A stretch of 39,886 bases of DNA from a virus: positions 1-39,886 of the IMG/VR virus record IMGVR_UViG_3300043313_001570; one strand, given 5' to 3'. The notes beneath the pieces are model-generated. The model was not told the origin of the DNA and did not search any database. It was given only the letters and a program-made list of their open reading frames with translations. The first letter of the stretch is position 1; each line of letters starts with the position of its first letter. Below are positions 6,408 through 14,258 of this stretch, piece after piece. Position numbers and translations under genes: made by a program.

Positions 6408-6908
6408 TTAGAGGGCCAGCTTGATCAGTTGAATCATCGCCACGCGCAGCGCGGTGTCGGCTTCGTTCTGCATTTCCGGCGTCGGTGACGGGGCCAGCGC
6501 GCGCGTCTTCAGCAGCTTGTATTTCGCGTAGCCGTCGCGCGCGTCCTGGGTCACGCCGGTCTCGGCGAACCGCTGCACCATCGCGGCTTCCATGGCGACC
6601 ATCGCGGCCAGCTTCAGCGCGCGGTAGTTCGGCTTGGGCGTCGAGAAGGCGGGCGCCTGGGGCGGCGGCGGGGCGTAGCTGCTGGTCGCGCCGTAGCGGC
6701 GACGACGACGCGAGCGATACGTGCCGTGCCCGCTGCTGTAGCTGCTGCTGCTGGGCGGCGGCGGCGTATACGTCTGGCCCGCCTTCGCGGCCTTCGCAGC
6801 TGCGCGCTGCTGTCTCACGGTCATGCCGCCGTTTGCTTTGCGGGCGGCCACGGATGCTGCGCGTTTTGCGGCGGCAGCTGCGATTTGTTGCGGGGTCATC
6901 TTCGCCAT
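6408..6908 (-). CDS. Ala-rich basic protein with helical C-terminal domain
   Basis: 166 residues. Residues 1-45 are Ala/Lys/Arg-rich (AAAAAKRAASVAARKANGG). Residues ~46-85 are Pro/Ser-rich with a RSRRRRRYG patch and are disordered. Residues ~93-166 form a helical domain (NYRALKLAAMVAMEAAMVQR ... ADTALRVAMIQLIKLAL). The basic N-terminus could bind DNA or RNA. The gene has its own promoter P2 and no Shine-Dalgarno sequence; the predicted transcription start coincides with the ATG, so the mRNA is probably leaderless. The family is not recognised. It might be the regulator acting on P1 and P2, though no clear HTH is seen. Confidence 0.65.
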   Translation of the reverse strand: MAKMTPQQIAAAAAKRAASVAARKANGGMTVRQQRAAAKAAKAGQTYTPPPPSSSSYSSGHGTYRSRRRRRYGATSSYAPPPPQAPAFSTPKPNYRALKLAAMVAMEAAMVQRFAETGVTQDARDGYAKYKLLKTRALAPSPTPEMQNEADTALRVAMIQLIKLAL

Positions 6909-6914
6909 GAAGCA

Positions 6915-6943
6915 ATACTAAAACGGACCGGTGCGATATGCAA
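6915..6943 (-). promoter_or_regulatory. Promoter P2 (leaderless) for the 6408-6908 gene
   Basis: On the minus strand: TTGCAT (6943-6938), a 17-base spacer, TAGTAT (6920-6915). Seven bases past the -10 box is 6908, the A of the start codon. The spacer holds ATCGCACCGGTCCG, as in P1. Confidence 0.65.
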
Positions 6944-6958
6944 GTGTCTATCGCACCG
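6922..6958. promoter_or_regulatory. Composite operator of P2
   Basis: AACGGACCGGTGCGAT (6922-6937), a 12-base gap that contains the -35 box, then the half-site ATCGCACCG (6950-6958). Base for base this is the P1 operator layout, so one regulator very likely controls both promoters. Confidence 0.6.
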
Positions 6959-6971
6959 ATGGCAGGCGAAA

Positions 6972-7022
6972 TCCCTAGGGAATCCGAGGGGCCTGTCTCG
7001 AGATCGCCGGAATCCCTAGGGA
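6972..7022. repeat. Two TCCCTAGGGA palindromes 41 bp apart
   Basis: TCCCTAGGGA occurs at 6972-6981 and 7013-7022. A third perfect copy is at 6388-6397, and a degenerate one (TTTTCTTAGGGAAA) ends at 7091. Loop-less palindromes are poor terminators; they look like protein-binding sites, by inference. Confidence 0.6.
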
Positions 7023-7047
7023 ATTTCAGCCGGGCAGCGATTGCGCC

Positions 7048-7091
7048 GATTCTGTGCGGCGGTGTGCAAGTGTTTGGTTTTCTTAGGGAAA
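7048..7091. repeat. 45-bp imperfect direct repeat, copy B
   Basis: Second copy of the 6355-6399 element, ending in the degenerate palindrome TTTTCTTAGGGAAA. It lies between the minus-strand block and the terminase operon. Confidence 0.7.
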
Positions 7092-7102
7092 CCTGCGATT
7101 AT
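7074..7102 (+). promoter_or_regulatory. Possible late-operon promoter
   Basis: TTGGTT (7074-7079), a 17-base spacer, GATTAT (7097-7102), about 70 bases before the small terminase start. It matches consensus only partly, and it overlaps the end of repeat copy B, so it may be regulated by whatever binds that repeat. Confidence 0.3.
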
Positions 7103-7173
7103 CTCCGCGCCGTGAATTCCTGCTCAGTATGTGATAGCGCGCTGCACCCCGCGCGCGGTCGAGGGCGCGCCTA

Positions 7174-7701
7174 GTGCGCGGTCGAAAGCCGCTGCCGACG
7201 GACGTCAAGCGGGCGCGCGGCAACCCCGGTCACGGCCGCTTGAACGATGCCGAGCCGCGGCCGTCGGTGACCGAGGCGCTCTTCGTGCAGTTGCCGGCGG
7301 AACTCGACGGCGACGACGGCGCGCGCCAGTACTGGCTGCAGCTGGTGCCCGTGCTCCGTCTGGCGCGGCAGATCACCGATGCCGATCGCCCGCTGATGAT
7401 TGCCTTGTGCCTGGAGCAGTCGCTGTACCACGAAGCCACGCGGCGCGCGCGGGAGACGGCACTGCTGACGAAGACGAAGGGCGGCGCCGTCGTCCAGAAT
7501 CCCTACCTCGCCATCAGCCGCCGCGCGCTGATGTTCTGCGCGAAGTTGTGGGCGGAACTCGGCATGACCCCGTCGTCACGCTCGCGCGTGACCACGTCAT
7601 CGCTGGGCCGCGATGATCCCTGGGCTGAATTCGCCGACGTGCCGCCGACGCGCGCCGCCCTGCTCGATGACGACGACGACGGCGACGAGGCCACCCATTG
7701 A
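7174..7701 (+). CDS. terS: Phage terminase small subunit, P27 family
   Basis: 175 residues from a GTG with GAGGG about 9 bases upstream. The opening RGRKPLPTDVKRARGNPG is diagnostic of the P27 family, and the helical core (DRPLMIALCLEQSLYHEATRRAR, split by a short turn) fits. Recognises packaging sites and loads the large subunit. The C-terminus is unusually acidic (LLDDDDDGDEATH). The stop overlaps the TTG start of the large subunit by 4 bases. It opens the virion operon. Confidence 0.88.
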   Translation: MRGRKPLPTDVKRARGNPGHGRLNDAEPRPSVTEALFVQLPAELDGDDGARQYWLQLVPVLRLARQITDADRPLMIALCLEQSLYHEATRRARETALLTKTKGGAVVQNPYLAISRRALMFCAKLWAELGMTPSSRSRVTTSSLGRDDPWAEFADVPPTRAALLDDDDDGDEATH

Positions 7702-9404
7702 CGCGCCACGCGGCGGCTGTCATCGCCGCCATGGACAGCTACGCGCGCGGCGTGGTCGACGGCACGATCCCGGCCGGGCGCTATCACCGGCTCGCCGCCG
7801 TGCGGCACCTGCGCGACCGTCGCCGCGCGCGCGACCGCGATCCCGACTTCCCCTACTGGCTCGACGGCGAGGCGGCGGCGCGCTTCGTCCGGTTCGCCGA
7901 GCGGCTCAAGCACTACAAGGGCGCCTGGGCGGGCACACTGATCGTGCTGCAGCCGCACCAGCTGTTTCGGCTTGGCTCGCTCTTCGGCTGGAAGCACCGC
8001 GTCAGCGGGCTGCGCCGCTTCCGCACCGCGTACAACGAGATCCCGCGCAAGAACGGCAAGAGCCTGGAGGCGGCGGTCGTCGCCCTGTATGTGACGTTCT
8101 TTGATGGCGAGCGCGGCGCCGAGGGTTACTGCGCCGCGACCAAGCGCGAGCAATCGAAGATCGTATTTCGTGACGCGCGCCGCCTGATCATTTCGAGCGG
8201 CCTGCGCCGCTACGTGCAGCCGCTGGCGCACAGCCTCTTCCGCGAAGACATCGCCGCGAAGCTGGAACCGCTCGGCGCCGACTACAACAGCACCGACGGG
8301 TTGAATCCCAACCTGATCATCCTCGATGAGTTTCACGCGCTGCTCGATCGCGGCATTGTCGACGTGCTCGAAACGGCGACCGGCTCCCGACTGCAGCCGG
8401 TCATGTTCCAGATCACCACCGCCGGCACCAACCTGCTCTCGCCCTGCGGCGATCAGCATGAGTACGCCTGCAAGATTCTCGACGGCGACGTGGAGGACGA
8501 AACGTTCTTCACCTTCATCGCCCACGCCGACATCGGCGATGACTGGCGCGAACCGGCGACGTGGATCAAAGCCAACCCGAATTACGGCGTCAGCGTCTAC
8601 GAAGCCGACTTCGCCGCCCAGGTGACGAAGGCGCGCGCGCAGCCCAGCGCCGTCGCGGCGTTCCAGCAGAAGCGGTGCAACCTCTGGGTGAGCGCGGCGA
8701 CCCCCTGGCTGTCGATGGAAGGCTGGCGCGCCGGGCAATCGCCGGTGCCGTGGCCGCCGGACTATCTCGACGGGCAACCGTGCTGGGCCGGCGTCGACCT
8801 GTCGAGCAAGACCGACCTGACCGCGATCGTCCTGGCGTTCCCGCCCGAGGGGACGCGCGCGCGCTGGTGCTATCTCGGCATCGGCCTGACGCCCGACGAG
8901 ACCGTCACCGACCGCGCGCTGCGCGACCGCGTGCCGTATGCGCAGTGGATCGCCGCGGGCGTGCTGCGCACCAATCCCGGCAAGCGCATCGAGCACGCCG
9001 CCGTGCGCGACATTCTGGTGGAACTCGGCGAGCGGTACGACATTCAGGAAGTCGGCATCGATCCGTGGAACGCCGGCAACCTGCCCAACGATCTCGAGGC
9101 CGACGACTTCGTGGTCACGGAAGTGCCGCAGAACGTCGCGCAGATCAGCCAAGCGGCGAAAGAGTTTGAAGCCGACGTGCTCGACGGGCTGGTGGACACC
9201 AACAGCAACCCGCTGATGGCGCACCACGCGGCGAACGTCATCGTGCTGCGCGACTCGAAAGACAACCTGTTCCCGACGAAGAAAAAGAGCCGCGGCCGGA
9301 TCGACCTGATGGTGGCGGCGATCATCGCCCGCAAGATGGCCGGCCTGCCGGCCGACGCGGAGCCGGTCTCCGCCTACGCCGATCACGGCGTGGAGGTCGT
9401 GTGA
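7698..9404 (+). CDS. terL: Phage terminase large subunit
   Basis: 568 residues. The ATPase half has a Walker-A-like loop PRKNGKS (~116-122) and Walker B LIILDEFH (~205-212), with the adjacent ITTAG coupling motif. The nuclease half (RNase H fold) has Asp in GVDLSSKTD (~366), GIDPWN (~453) and GRIDLMVA (~535). Powers DNA translocation into the procapsid and cuts the concatemer. The type is HK97-like (Terminase_1). The TTG start at 7698 overlaps the small-subunit stop, with GAGG 7 bases upstream; no better in-frame start lies nearby. Confidence 0.93.
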   Translation: MTRHAAAVIAAMDSYARGVVDGTIPAGRYHRLAAVRHLRDRRRARDRDPDFPYWLDGEAAARFVRFAERLKHYKGAWAGTLIVLQPHQLFRLGSLFGWKHRVSGLRRFRTAYNEIPRKNGKSLEAAVVALYVTFFDGERGAEGYCAATKREQSKIVFRDARRLIISSGLRRYVQPLAHSLFREDIAAKLEPLGADYNSTDGLNPNLIILDEFHALLDRGIVDVLETATGSRLQPVMFQITTAGTNLLSPCGDQHEYACKILDGDVEDETFFTFIAHADIGDDWREPATWIKANPNYGVSVYEADFAAQVTKARAQPSAVAAFQQKRCNLWVSAATPWLSMEGWRAGQSPVPWPPDYLDGQPCWAGVDLSSKTDLTAIVLAFPPEGTRARWCYLGIGLTPDETVTDRALRDRVPYAQWIAAGVLRTNPGKRIEHAAVRDILVELGERYDIQEVGIDPWNAGNLPNDLEADDFVVTEVPQNVAQISQAAKEFEADVLDGLVDTNSNPLMAHHAANVIVLRDSKDNLFPTKKKSRGRIDLMVAAIIARKMAGLPADAEPVSAYADHGVEVV

Positions 9405-9640
9405 CGCGGTTCATCGCGTGGTGCTGCTGGTGGCGCGTGCCCTGCCTGCTGCGCCGCGTCGTCGTCAATCTCAAGTCGGACGCCAGCGTGGCGCTGCAAG
9501 GCGTGCTGTTCGCGCAGCGCGGACCGTGGCTGACGCTCAAGGACGTCGTCGCGCTGTCGACGGCGGCGCCGCAGGCGCGCGTCGACGGCGACGTGGTGCT
9601 GCACCGGGACAACGTCGCGTTCATTCAGGTGGTGGGCTGA
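9401..9640 (+). CDS. Small conserved protein between terminase and portal
   Basis: 79 residues from a GTG that overlaps the terminase stop (GTGA), with GGAGG upstream. A hydrophobic Trp/Cys-rich N-terminus (FIAWCCWWRVPCLL) precedes a beta-rich core: LKSDASVALQGVLFAQRG, WLTLKDVV, VDGDVVLHRDNVAFIQVV. Genes of this size and pattern sit at this position in many HK97-type siphoviruses; function is not established. The N-terminus could insert in membrane. Confidence 0.65.
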   Translation: MTRFIAWCCWWRVPCLLRRVVVNLKSDASVALQGVLFAQRGPWLTLKDVVALSTAAPQARVDGDVVLHRDNVAFIQVVG

Positions 9641-11169
9641 TGGCGATCATTCAGAGCTTCGGCGCCGCGCAGGCGCTGTCGGCGCCGGCGCCGACGTGGA
9701 CGCCGACCAGCAGCCTGTCGATTTACAACGACTACGCGCGCACCTATGCGGCGCTCTATCGCACCCAGCCGAACATCCGCACCGTCGTCGACTTCCTCGC
9801 GCGCAACATCGCCATGCTCGGCATCCATGTCTTCCGCCGCGAAAGCGACACCGATCGGACCCGGCTAATCGATCACCCGCTGGCGCAACTGCTCGCGGCG
9901 CCGAACGGCTACACGACGCAGTACCGCTTGGTGGAAACGCTGATGCAGGACATGGGTGTTTACTACAACGCCTACTGGCTGAAGCTGCGCGCCGGGGGGC
10001 GGATCGGGCTGCTGCGCCTGCCGCCCGAGCAGGTCGCCATCCAGGGCGTGCTGTCGCCGCAGCGGTTCATCTGGACGTCGCTCAACGGCAGTCGGCAGGA
10101 GTTTCCCCCAGATGACGTCGTGCATTTCGGCGGCTACGACCCGGAGAACCCGCTCGCCGGTCTGTCGCCGCTGGAGACCTTGCGCCGCATTCTCGCGCAG
10201 GAGATTGCCGCCAACGAGTACCGCCAGCACTTCTGGGCCAACGCCGCGCGTATCGAGGGCGTGATCGAGCGCCCGGCGACGGCGCCGAAGTGGGACGCCG
10301 ATCAGCGCGCCACCTTCCGCGACAGTTGGCAGGCGGCGCACGCCGGCATCCGCAACAGCGGCAAGGCGGCGATTCTCGAAGACGGCATGACGTGGAAGCA
10401 AAACGGCTTCTCCGCGCAGGAGTCGGAGTACGCCGCCGCGCGCAAGCTAACCGCCGAAGAGTGCGCCCGCGCCTACCACATCCCGCTGCCGATGGTCGGC
10501 ATTCTCGACCACGCGACCTTCAGCAACATCAAGGAGCAGCACAAGAACCTGTACCAAGACTCGCTCGGGCCGTGGCTCGAAATGATCGTGCAGGAACTGC
10601 AGCGGCAGGTACTGCCGGAATTCACCGACGTCGATCGCGTCTACTGCGAATTCAATATCGCCGCGAAGCTGGCCGGTTCGTTTGAAGAGCAGGCGGCCTC
10701 GCTGCGCACGCTGATCGGGCGGCCGATCATGACGCCGAACGAAGGCCGCGGCCGGCTCAATCTGCCGTCGCTCGATGACCCGACCGCCGACCAGTTAGCC
10801 GCGCCGCTCAACATGGCCAACCCTGGCGGCGACCCGCGCTTCAGCGATCCTGCGCTCGATGCGCCCGAGGCGAGCGCGTGGGCCACGACGGTGCGCGCCT
10901 TCTGGAGTCGGCAGGAGAGCCGGGTGCAGAAAGACCCGCCCGGCGAGCGCGGCGCCCGCTTCGCCCTGGGCCGCTGGAATACCGAACTCGCCGCCGCGCT
11001 GCTGCCGCACCTGCTCGCCGACGCGCGCGTGGCGCCCGCGGTCGCCGCCGAAGCCGCCGCGCAGTACGCCGCGCTGATCAATGCCGAGACGCAGCAGTGG
11101 CTGCACCGCGGCGCCAACCCGTTTCGCGCTGGCCGTCCAGTTCCGGCGCTTGAGGCCGACCATGAGTGA
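9640..11169 (+). CDS. HK97-family portal protein
   Basis: 509 residues. Typical portal features run in order: N-terminal NIRTVVDFLARNIAMLGIHVF, DHPLAQLLAAPN, YNAYWLKL, VVHFGGYDPEN, GLSPLETLR and the clip/stem region. Forms the dodecameric ring at one capsid vertex through which DNA passes. The start ATG shares a base with the upstream stop (TGATG). After the conserved region (to ~390) there is a C-terminal extension of ~120 residues (WATTVRAFWSRQESRV onward) with Arg- and Ala-rich helices. It may be a crown or scaffold-interacting segment. Confidence 0.92.
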   Translation: MAIIQSFGAAQALSAPAPTWTPTSSLSIYNDYARTYAALYRTQPNIRTVVDFLARNIAMLGIHVFRRESDTDRTRLIDHPLAQLLAAPNGYTTQYRLVETLMQDMGVYYNAYWLKLRAGGRIGLLRLPPEQVAIQGVLSPQRFIWTSLNGSRQEFPPDDVVHFGGYDPENPLAGLSPLETLRRILAQEIAANEYRQHFWANAARIEGVIERPATAPKWDADQRATFRDSWQAAHAGIRNSGKAAILEDGMTWKQNGFSAQESEYAAARKLTAEECARAYHIPLPMVGILDHATFSNIKEQHKNLYQDSLGPWLEMIVQELQRQVLPEFTDVDRVYCEFNIAAKLAGSFEEQAASLRTLIGRPIMTPNEGRGRLNLPSLDDPTADQLAAPLNMANPGGDPRFSDPALDAPEASAWATTVRAFWSRQESRVQKDPPGERGARFALGRWNTELAAALLPHLLADARVAPAVAAEAAAQYAALINAETQQWLHRGANPFRAGRPVPALEADHE

Positions 11170-12181
11170 TCGATATGCGCACATCATCGCCGACGTGCGG
11201 GAGACGCCCTGGGCGATCCTGCCGACGAAGCTGCTGGCGATCACGTCGCTGCTGGAACTCCGCGCCGCCGGCCTCACGCTCAACGACGCCGACATCCGCG
11301 CGCGCATCGGCGGCGATCCGCAGGGGCGGCCCGACATCCACGTCACCGCCAACGGGGTCGGCGTGCTGCCCGTCTTCGGCGTGCTCTCGCAGCGCATGAA
11401 CATGATGGCGGCGATCAGCGGCGGCACCAGCACCGAGCAGCTGGCCGCCGACTTCCGCGCGCTGCGCGATGACCCGAAGGTCTCGGCCATCGTCCTGGCG
11501 GTCGACTCGCCGGGCGGCAGCGTCTACGGCATCGAGGAACTCGCCGACGAGATCCGCGCCAGTCGCGGCATCAAGCCGATTGTCGCCGTCGCCAGCAGCC
11601 TCGCCGCGAGCGCCGCCTACTGGCTCGCCGCCCAGGCCGACAGCGTCGTCGTCACCCCGAGCGGCGACGTCGGCAGCATCGGCGTCTTCACCGCGCATCA
11701 GGACGCCAGCGGCGCGGCCGACAAGATGGGCGTCAAGACGACGCTGATCAGCGCGGGTAAATACAAGACCGAGGGCAACCCGTTTGCGCCGCTGACGCCC
11801 GAGGCGCACGCCGCCCTGGTCGCGCGCGTCGAGGCGTGCCATGAGCGGTTCGTGGCGGGCGTGGCCGCCGGCCGCGGCGCGTCGGTCGACGCCGTGCGCA
11901 ATGGCTACGGCGAAGGTCGCGTGCTTGGTGCGCGTGCCGCCCTGGCGGCGGGACTAGTCGACCGCATCGCCACGCTCGACAGCGTGATCGCCTCTCTCGA
12001 CGCCACCGCCGCCGCGCAGCAGCTGCGCCCGGCTGGCGCGCGCGCGGCACTCCGCGCGGACACCGCTGCTCCGCTCAGTCAGTCGACCGGCACGCCGCAT
12101 GAGCCACCAGCCACCGGCCATGACCGCACGCCTGACGAAGTCTGGTTGCTCCAGTGTGAACTGGATCTGCTGGACCTGTAA
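11162..12181 (+). CDS. S49/SppA-type prohead protease
   Basis: 339 residues. The SppA/ClpP-like fold is clear: LAVDSPGG, then VASSLAASAAYW (nucleophile Ser ~151), GSIGVFTAHQ and the general-base Lys in GKYKTEGNPF (~200). It would cleave capsid-precursor delta domains during maturation, consistent with the adjacent capsid gene. The ATG overlaps the portal stop by 8 bases, with GAGG upstream. The C-terminal 60 residues are low complexity and end in a hydrophobic acidic stretch (LLQCELDLLDL). That could be a scaffold remnant, as no separate scaffold gene is present. Confidence 0.9.
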   Translation: MSDRYAHIIADVRETPWAILPTKLLAITSLLELRAAGLTLNDADIRARIGGDPQGRPDIHVTANGVGVLPVFGVLSQRMNMMAAISGGTSTEQLAADFRALRDDPKVSAIVLAVDSPGGSVYGIEELADEIRASRGIKPIVAVASSLAASAAYWLAAQADSVVVTPSGDVGSIGVFTAHQDASGAADKMGVKTTLISAGKYKTEGNPFAPLTPEAHAALVARVEACHERFVAGVAAGRGASVDAVRNGYGEGRVLGARAALAAGLVDRIATLDSVIASLDATAAAQQLRPAGARAALRADTAAPLSQSTGTPHEPPATGHDRTPDEVWLLQCELDLLDL

Positions 12182-12214
12182 TCAACCGCACGACGAACAG
12201 AAAGCAGACCGACC

Positions 12215-13489
12215 ATGCGTAACGTAACCGACCTCGAAGCCGCCTACCGCGCCAAGACCGCCGAGGCAACCGCGGCGTTTGAAGCCTTCGCCTTCAAGTC
12301 GCGGGAGCACGAACTCGACGCGACCAAGCCGGAAGCGACCGCCGACGAGCGCGCCGCGGTGCAGAAGCTGACGGCCGAAGCGCGCGAGATCAAGGCGCAG
12401 CTGGATCAGAAGCGCGGGGACGCGGCGATCGGCGACGAGATCGAACGGCTCACCGCCAGCGCGGGCGCCCTGGTGCGGCACACGCCGACCGGCGCGGCGC
12501 CGCCCTCGCGCATCCTCACCCTGGGCGCGCAGTTCACCGCCTCGCAGGCGTACGACTTCATCCGCAAGGGTGGGCATCGGACGATGTCGGCGTGGCGCTC
12601 GCCATCCGCCGAACTCTTCGATCCGCGGATGTTTGCCGCCACGCTGACCACCGCGCCCGGCTCGGGCGGCGACCTGATCGTGCCCGATCGCCGACCGGGC
12701 ATCCTGCCGGCGCTCGATCGGGAACTGACGATCGCTGACCTGATTGCGCCCGGCACGACGACGTCGAACCTGATTACCTACATGAAGGAAACCAGCTTCG
12801 TCAACGCCGCCGACACCGTGCTGGAAGGCGCGGCGAAGCCCGAGTCGACGCTCACCTTCGGGCAGGCGAGCGACCCGGTGCGGAAGATCGCCCACTGGCT
12901 CCCGATCACGGAAGAGATGCTGGAGGACGAACCGCAGACGCAGTCGTACGTCGACGGCCGCCTGCAGTACGGCGTGCGGCTCGCCGAGGAAGACCAGCTG
13001 CTGCAGGGCAGCGGCGTGGCGCCGGACATCATCGGCGTCCGCAACCGCGTCGGCGTGGCGCCGCCGGTGGTGACGGCCGTCGATGAGAGCAACGCCGACG
13101 CCATTTATCGGCAGATGGCGTACATCCAGACGACCGCGATGATGACGCCCGACGGCATCGTGATGAACGCCGCCAACTGGGCGAGCATCGAACTGATGAA
13201 GGACGACGCGGGCGGCTACGTCGCGGGCGGCCCGTTCTCCGGCCGCACGGCGCGCACGCTCTGGGGTCTGCCGGTGGTGCTGACCCCGGCGATCGCGGCG
13301 AACCTCGCCACGGTCGGCGCGTGGCGGCAGGCGGCGCAGGTGTTCCGGCACGGCGGCATCCGCGTCGAGGCCAGCAACAGCCATCAGGACTTTTTCATTA
13401 AGAACCTCGTCGCCATCCGCGCCGAAGAGCGGCTCGCGCTGGCGGTCTATCGGCCCGGCGCCTTCGGTGACGTCACCGGCCTGAAGTAA
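12215..13489 (+). CDS. HK97-fold major capsid protein
   Basis: 424 residues. Residues 1-105 are charged coiled coil (AEAREIKAQLDQKRGD), the usual delta/scaffold domain removed by the prohead protease. The HK97 core follows: ELTIADLIAPGTTTSN, YMKETSFVNAA, KIAHWLPITEEMLED, QSYVDGRL, LLQGSGVAPDIIGV, WGLPVVLTPAIA and a C-terminal AVYRPGAFGDV. No Shine-Dalgarno is obvious, and 33 bases separate it from the protease. A hairpin with a short U run follows the gene. Confidence 0.93.
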   Translation: MRNVTDLEAAYRAKTAEATAAFEAFAFKSREHELDATKPEATADERAAVQKLTAEAREIKAQLDQKRGDAAIGDEIERLTASAGALVRHTPTGAAPPSRILTLGAQFTASQAYDFIRKGGHRTMSAWRSPSAELFDPRMFAATLTTAPGSGGDLIVPDRRPGILPALDRELTIADLIAPGTTTSNLITYMKETSFVNAADTVLEGAAKPESTLTFGQASDPVRKIAHWLPITEEMLEDEPQTQSYVDGRLQYGVRLAEEDQLLQGSGVAPDIIGVRNRVGVAPPVVTAVDESNADAIYRQMAYIQTTAMMTPDGIVMNAANWASIELMKDDAGGYVAGGPFSGRTARTLWGLPVVLTPAIAANLATVGAWRQAAQVFRHGGIRVEASNSHQDFFIKNLVAIRAEERLALAVYRPGAFGDVTGLK

Positions 13490-13497
13490 ACACCCGG

Positions 13498-13533
13498 CGG
13501 GCGCGTGGCCGCAGGGCTGCGCGCCCGGCTTTT
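13498..13533 (+). terminator. Hairpin with U-run after the capsid gene
   Basis: CGGGCGCG (13498-13505) pairs with CGCGCCCG (13520-13527) across a 14-base loop, then GC and TTTT. It lies 9 bases after the capsid stop. It is a plausible partial terminator that would keep capsid mRNA more abundant than downstream tail messages. Confidence 0.55.
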
Positions 13534-13548
13534 CGCAGGAGACGAACC

Positions 13549-14016
13549 ATGACCGAACGCAAGCGTCAGCACGACGACGACGACGACGAGCCGAAGCGCC
13601 GCGCGCGCGCCGAGGCCCGCGAAGATCCGGCGCCGCGCGACGAGCGGGACGCGCGCGAAGGGGAGGAAGAATCGGGACCACCGGCCGGCGGCAGCATCGA
13701 TCTCAACGCGCCGTCGGTGCGCGTGCGCCTGCTGTCGAAGGGCGATCTCGGCGCGGGCGACGAGCGGCACCCGGTGCAGGCGGGCACCTACGTGCGCGTC
13801 AGCGTCGAGGAAGCGACCGCGCTCGTCCAAGCCGGGCAAGGCATCATGGCGCCCTACGGCGAGGCGGAAGCCACCCACGGCGCGAGCGACGAAGCGCAGG
13901 CGCTGCAGGCGCAGAGCGATGCGAACGCCCGCGCTGCCGCCGAGGCCAGTCGGGGCGCCGCGCCGCCCAAGCGCGCCAACGTGCCGGTGCGCAGCCGCTA
14001 CGACCGCAAGCGGTAA
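13549..14016 (+). CDS. Charged head-associated hypothetical protein
   Basis: 155 residues. Residues 1-50 are an alternating acidic/basic disordered region containing an Asp run (HDDDDDEPKRR). Residues ~60-105 form a small beta domain (VRVRLLSKGDLGAGDERHPV, AGTYVRVSVEEATALVQAGQG) that resembles short domains often encoded just after phage capsid genes. The tail is Ala-rich and basic. AGGAG precedes the ATG by 7 bases. Possible capsid decoration or head-completion factor; function not proven. Confidence 0.65.
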   Translation: MTERKRQHDDDDDEPKRRARAEAREDPAPRDERDAREGEEESGPPAGGSIDLNAPSVRVRLLSKGDLGAGDERHPVQAGTYVRVSVEEATALVQAGQGIMAPYGEAEATHGASDEAQALQAQSDANARAAAEASRGAAPPKRANVPVRSRYDRKR

Positions 14017-14021
14017 CGCCG

Positions 14022-14258
14022 ATGGGAAGCTGGCTGCTGCCGCCACCGCCGCGCTGTCCGGTCTGTGACGCGGAGCACACGACCTGCACGTCGCCCGGCT
14101 ATCGCGGGCAGATCCGCGTGACGCAGATGCCGGCGCGCGACGGCGTCGGTCTCGAGGTACGGCCGCCGGTGGCCGCCGCTGGCCCGCGCGTCATCGAGAC
14201 GCCGCGCCAGCTGCGCCAGCGCCGCAAGCAGCAGCAGCCGCAGCGAGGCAAGCCATGA
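14022..14258 (+). CDS. 78-residue head-region protein with Cys motif
   Basis: The N-terminus has CPVCDAEHTTC (12-22), a common short knuckle in small phage proteins at this location. The rest is basic and Gln-rich (RQLRQRRKQQQPQRG). The stop overlaps the next start by 4 bases. Function unknown; likely a minor head-region or assembly factor. Confidence 0.6.
   Translation: MGSWLLPPPPRCPVCDAEHTTCTSPGYRGQIRVTQMPARDGVGLEVRPPVAAAGPRVIETPRQLRQRRKQQQPQRGKP

Noticed and set aside
7503-9386. 627-codon minus-strand open frame opposite the large terminase
   Set aside because: It is antisense to a certain gene and its composition (Arg/Ala/Gly/Val with repeated simple runs) is that of GC-rich shadow frames.
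12182-13681. 499-codon minus-strand open frame opposite the capsid gene
   Set aside because: Shadow of the capsid coding sequence; no motif and no promoter.
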